From CALKKN01 sp050118555 (lineage in GTDB: Bacteria; Pseudomonadota; Gammaproteobacteria; Xanthomonadales; SZUA-36), in NCBI GenBank assembly GCA_050118555.1, contig JASFKQ010000144.1, positions 1-9,532 on the forward strand: DNA of 9,532 bases, read 5' to 3'. The notes beneath the pieces were generated by a model that saw only the letters and a program-made list of their open reading frames with translations, was not told the origin of the DNA and ran no database searches. Of the stretch, positions 8,482-9,532 are shown one piece after another (position 1 is the first letter of the stretch; each line of letters starts with the position of its first letter). The position numbers and the translations under genes are program-made.

Positions 8482-8892
8482 TTGAGTAATCATTACTTAT
8501 TGATCCACGGAATCCACGTGCTCGCCGTGGCCGTGAGCGGAAGCCTTTTCCTGCTTCGCGGTTTGCTCGTTCTTTCGGGTCGCCAGACAATCGCCATGGC
8601 GCCGTTCCCGAGGATACTCAGCTACCTGGTGGACACGACCCTGCTCGTCTCGGCCATCGTGCTGACAGTGATCGTCCACCAGTACCCCTTCGTCAACAGC
8701 TGGCTCACGGTCAAGGTGCTGTTGCTGGTGGTCTATATCGTGCTGGGAATCTTTGCGCTCAAGCGCGCTCGCTCGCGGGCTGGAAAGGCCTGGTTTTTCG
8801 TCGCCGCACTTGCCACCTTCGCCTTCATCATTTCCGTCGCAATTACACATCGTCCGCTTGGGGTGTTTTATTGGCTGCTGAATTCGACCTGA
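8482..8892 (+). CDS. SirB2-family inner-membrane protein
   Basis: This 136-residue protein has four predicted transmembrane helices at about residues 5-30, 47-66, 74-93 and 103-122, with a short basic loop (KRARSRAGK) between the third and fourth. The opening YLLIHGIHVLAVAVSGSLFLLRG is the SirB2 signature, and length matches that family. SirB2 was named for an effect on Salmonella invasion gene expression, but it is widespread in non-pathogenic proteobacteria and its biochemical role is not known, so no virulence role should be inferred. The start is TTG 8482, supported by the Shine-Dalgarno sequence and by the homologous N terminus. The gene begins 3 bases after the stop of the thioesterase gene, which indicates translational coupling. 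Confidence 0.88.
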   Translation: MSNHYLLIHGIHVLAVAVSGSLFLLRGLLVLSGRQTIAMAPFPRILSYLVDTTLLVSAIVLTVIVHQYPFVNSWLTVKVLLLVVYIVLGIFALKRARSRAGKAWFFVAALATFAFIISVAITHRPLGVFYWLLNST

Positions 8893-8930
8893 ACGCCGAA
8901 AGCTGAAACGGGGTCGAAGCAGCCATGGTC

Positions 8931-8936
8931 TATAAT
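8931..8936 (+). promoter_or_regulatory. Putative -10 box of the egtB promoter
   Basis: TATAAT is a perfect -10 hexamer. No good -35 box is found at 16-18 bases upstream, and the extended -10 TG is not in register, so an activator may be needed. Transcription would start near 8943, about 20 bases before ATG 8964. This suggests egtB is not only read from the upstream cluster. Confidence 0.5.
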
Positions 8937-8963
8937 GTGCGCTCACTCGCCACAGGTTTTTGT

Positions 8964-9532
8964 ATGAGCACCCCTCAGCCACGAATCGTCGACGCCGGTC
9001 GTTCCCTGGCCGAGCGTTACCGTTGCGTGCGTGACCGTTCGCTTCGACTGTGTTCCCCGCTCGGTCCGGAAGACATGACCGTGCAGAGCATGCCCGACGC
9101 CAGCCCGGCCAAGTGGCACCTGGCCCACACCACCTGGTTTTTCGAGCGCTTCATCCTGCAGCCCAACTGTCCGGATTACCGGGTTTTCAATGAGCATTTC
9201 GATCACCTGTTCAACAGTTACTACTTCACCGTGGGACAGATGTACGCGCGCCCGCGCCGCGGTCTGATTTCGAGACCGACCGTGGGCGAAGTAATCGACT
9301 GGCGCCGTCACGTGGACGACGCGATGGCGGCTGTCTGCGCCGATGCCGACGAGCGTCGCCGATTCCTGGTCGTTCTGGGCCTCAACCACGAGCAGCAGCA
9401 CCAGGAACTGCTGCTCACGGACATAAAGCACATGTTGGCGCAAAACCCGATGTTCCCGGCCTACGACAGCGCCGCCGCGACCGCGAGTGGCGACCGTAGC
9501 GGCCTGCGTTGGATAGGTTTTCCCGGTGGTTT
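8964..9532 (+). CDS. egtB: Ergothioneine biosynthesis protein EgtB, N-terminal part
   Basis: The first 189 residues of a longer protein (usually over 400) are visible; the frame is open to the window end. EgtB is the non-haem iron sulfoxide synthase that joins hercynine to a thiol (gamma-glutamylcysteine or cysteine, depending on subtype) with oxygen to make the ergothioneine precursor. The DinB-like iron-binding domain is clear: SPAKWHLAHTTWFFE (47-61) supplies His52, and LNHEQQHQELLLTDIKH (140-156) supplies His142 and His146, the three facial iron ligands of the family. EHFDHLFNSYY (78-88) is another family block. The C-terminal formylglycine-generating-enzyme-like domain would start beyond the last visible residues (RWIGFPGG). 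Start ATG 8964 follows AGG at 8954-8956 with 7-base spacing. Whether egtD is adjacent cannot be seen. Subtype and thiol donor cannot be judged from this fragment. Confidence 0.94.
   Translation, partial: MSTPQPRIVDAGRSLAERYRCVRDRSLRLCSPLGPEDMTVQSMPDASPAKWHLAHTTWFFERFILQPNCPDYRVFNEHFDHLFNSYYFTVGQMYARPRRGLISRPTVGEVIDWRRHVDDAMAAVCADADERRRFLVVLGLNHEQQHQELLLTDIKHMLAQNPMFPAYDSAAATASGDRSGLRWIGFPGG

Noticed and set aside
8943..9443. 166-residue minus-strand open frame
   Set aside because: It is antisense to egtB, whose iron-ligand motifs are clear on the plus strand.

Overview
The window looks like chromosomal DNA from a GC-rich gammaproteobacterium. The 23S and 5S rRNA sequences match the Escherichia coli pattern closely, including the TGCCTGGC/GCCAGGCA terminal helix of 5S. 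The protein genes (YcbL/GloC-type hydrolase, SirB2, EgtB, an IPTL-CTERM sorted surface protein) fit a free-living, possibly aquatic or marine, member of that class. I cannot name the genus from sequence alone.

Layout. Positions 1-2155 are the 3' end of a ribosomal RNA operon: the last half or so of 23S rRNA, a 212-base spacer without tRNA, 5S rRNA, a strong terminator, a 5S-like remnant with several hairpins, and a second terminator. This resembles the T1/T2 double terminator of E. coli rrnB. Positions 2235-3962 encode a putative flavin-dependent halogenase. A bidirectional terminator separates it from a convergent gene (4028-5326, minus) for a secreted, membrane-anchored protein with a P-type beta-sandwich domain, two cysteine-bearing repeats and an IPTL-CTERM tail. 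After a 292-base intergenic region with an A/T-flanked hairpin comes an orphan ABC ATPase (5619-6449), tail to tail with a GloC-type glyoxalase II (6459-7109, minus).

From 7171 a recognisable promoter drives a compact plus-strand cluster: a SMUG1-family uracil-DNA glycosylase, a PaaI-type thioesterase and a SirB2-family membrane protein, the last with a TTG start. A perfect -10 box at 8931 precedes egtB (ergothioneine biosynthesis), which runs off the window end.

The genes do not form a single pathway. Several touch on damage or reactive compounds (uracil repair, glyoxalase, ergothioneine), but that link is only suggestive. The least routine items are the rRNA tail with its 5S-like structured element, the halogenase, the bacterial SMUG1 and the IPTL-CTERM protein. 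I found no CRISPR array, transposase or phage gene.
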